The translations under genes and the position numbers were made by a program. Source: Mansonella perstans (taxonomy: Eukaryota > Nematoda > Chromadorea > Rhabditida > Onchocercidae). Taken from it: a stretch of DNA of 64,000 nucleotides. Each line of letters starts with the position of its first letter. Position 1 is the first letter of the stretch. The notes beneath the pieces are model-generated. The model saw only the letters and a program-made list of their open reading frames with translations. It had not been told where the DNA came from and searched no databases. This document shows, one piece after another, positions 63,465-64,000 of the stretch. The DNA is taken from positions 1 to 64,000 of the forward strand of contig JBAMDO010000260.1 of the NCBI GenBank assembly GCA_037074765.1. Direction: 5' to 3'.

Positions 63465-64000
63465 TCACCGTTCTCGATCCTTATCACGTTCCTTATCTTT
63501 TCGAATGTTTCGTTCTATAAATAACCGATTTATATATAAAACAATAAAAAAGGAAAAGTGACGCTAATTTGAAATAATTCTCACTGAAGTGTTGTTATTC
63601 AGTTCGATTGCTCTTATTTTTGCAAAACTCATCCCAGATCTACTTTATGATATAACAAATAAAAAACATTTAAACACCACTGTTTTCATCATATATAAGT
63701 AGGTAAAGCTCGAACTGAATAACAGGCTAAATTTAAATAAACTAATATCTAATCCAAATATACATATCCCTTTCCCTGAAAAGTTTTACCTTTACATGAT
63801 TTCAGACACAACGTTCCGAAGTTTAATTTAAAAGAAATTATCAGTTGAATTTGCTAAAACTATAATACCTCGGTCGCGATACTCCGGTGAGCGATGACGT
63901 CGGTCCCGGTCTCTGTTCCTATCTTTGTCACGATCATTGTCACGCTCCCTTTCCCTTTCCCGCTCTCGCTCTCGTTCTCTGTCTCTGTCTCTATCCCTAC
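63465..64000 (-). CDS. Arg/Asp/Glu-repeat (SR-like) protein, 3' end only
   Basis: Two minus-strand exons are visible: 63869-64000 (continuing past the window edge) and 63465-63514, which joins in phase 1 and ends in TGA. The visible 60 residues are alternating RD/RE dipeptides (RDRDRERERE, RDNDRDKDRNRDRDRR), then HRSPEYRDRERNIRKDKERD and a C-terminus KDRER. This tail is typical of pre-mRNA splicing and RNA-processing proteins of the SR-like type, which work in the nucleus. The specific family cannot be named without the upstream domains. The intron between the exons (63515-63868) holds copy 2 of the dispersed repeat. Confidence 0.65.
63717..63803. repeat. Dispersed repeat, copy 2
   Basis: Same element as at 61346-61433 with roughly a dozen differences, located in an intron of the SR-like gene. 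Flanks on both sides are unrelated to those of copy 1. Confidence 0.8.

Noticed and set aside
63418..63561. Plus ORF beginning MSNEKKETSEHTKVLHH
   Set aside because: Its Arg/Ser part is the reverse complement of the SR-like gene's last exon, which joins in phase with the upstream RD-repeat exon.
1..64000. CRISPR arrays, bacterial operons, prophage, tRNA genes
   Set aside because: No spaced short repeats, Shine-Dalgarno-led operons or tRNA cloverleaf with the expected A and B boxes was seen; the window is eukaryotic.

Overview
The window looks like nuclear DNA of a parasitic, filarial-type (clade III) nematode. Base composition is very AT-rich, genes are split into many short exons, introns end in the nematode TTTCAG-type acceptor, and most first coding exons are preceded by an acceptor a few tens of bases before the ATG, as expected for spliced-leader trans-splicing. 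Protein matches (ZYG-11, TBX20/MAB-9, NKAIN, SCPx, an MSP-type domain) are metazoan. Identities come from reading translated exons and remembered family motifs; no search was run.

Layout. 0.8-6.4 kb (+): zyg-11, a CUL-2 ubiquitin-ligase substrate receptor, rebuilt from 15 phase-compatible exons. 6.4-10.8 kb: AT-rich spacer with GT and GA/CT microsatellites. 10.8-19.9 kb (-): a TBX20/mab-9-class T-box transcription factor in 7 exons with a 5.5 kb first intron. 20-34.6 kb: mostly non-coding, with a small tail-anchored-type ORF at 31.8 kb and a few unassigned exon-like islands (26.6, 27.4, 33.6 kb). 34.7-39.5 kb (-): an NKAIN (Na,K-ATPase-interacting) four-helix membrane protein with a long low-complexity tail. 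39.5-50.3 kb: AT-rich desert holding exon-like islands on the minus strand (41.3, 45.4, 45.8 kb), a 5S rRNA remnant and a GC-rich 42-bp minisatellite open in three frames. 50.4-56.9 kb (+): SCPx, a peroxisomal thiolase fused to a sterol-carrier-protein-2 domain, 16 exons. 59.7-63.1 kb (+): a protein with an MSP-like N-terminal domain. 63.5 kb to the end (-): the 3' end of an Arg/Asp/Glu-repeat (SR-like) protein whose 5' part lies outside the window.

The genes do not form an operon or a shared pathway; this is ordinary gene-sparse chromosome. The most unusual features are decayed rRNA pieces lodged near or inside genes (5S at 47.5 kb, 18S in an SCPx intron, 28S in an MSP-gene intron), a conserved zyg-11 exon lacking an AG acceptor, an SCPx ending in -AKF, and the multi-frame 42-bp minisatellite. 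I found no convincing new multi-gene system.
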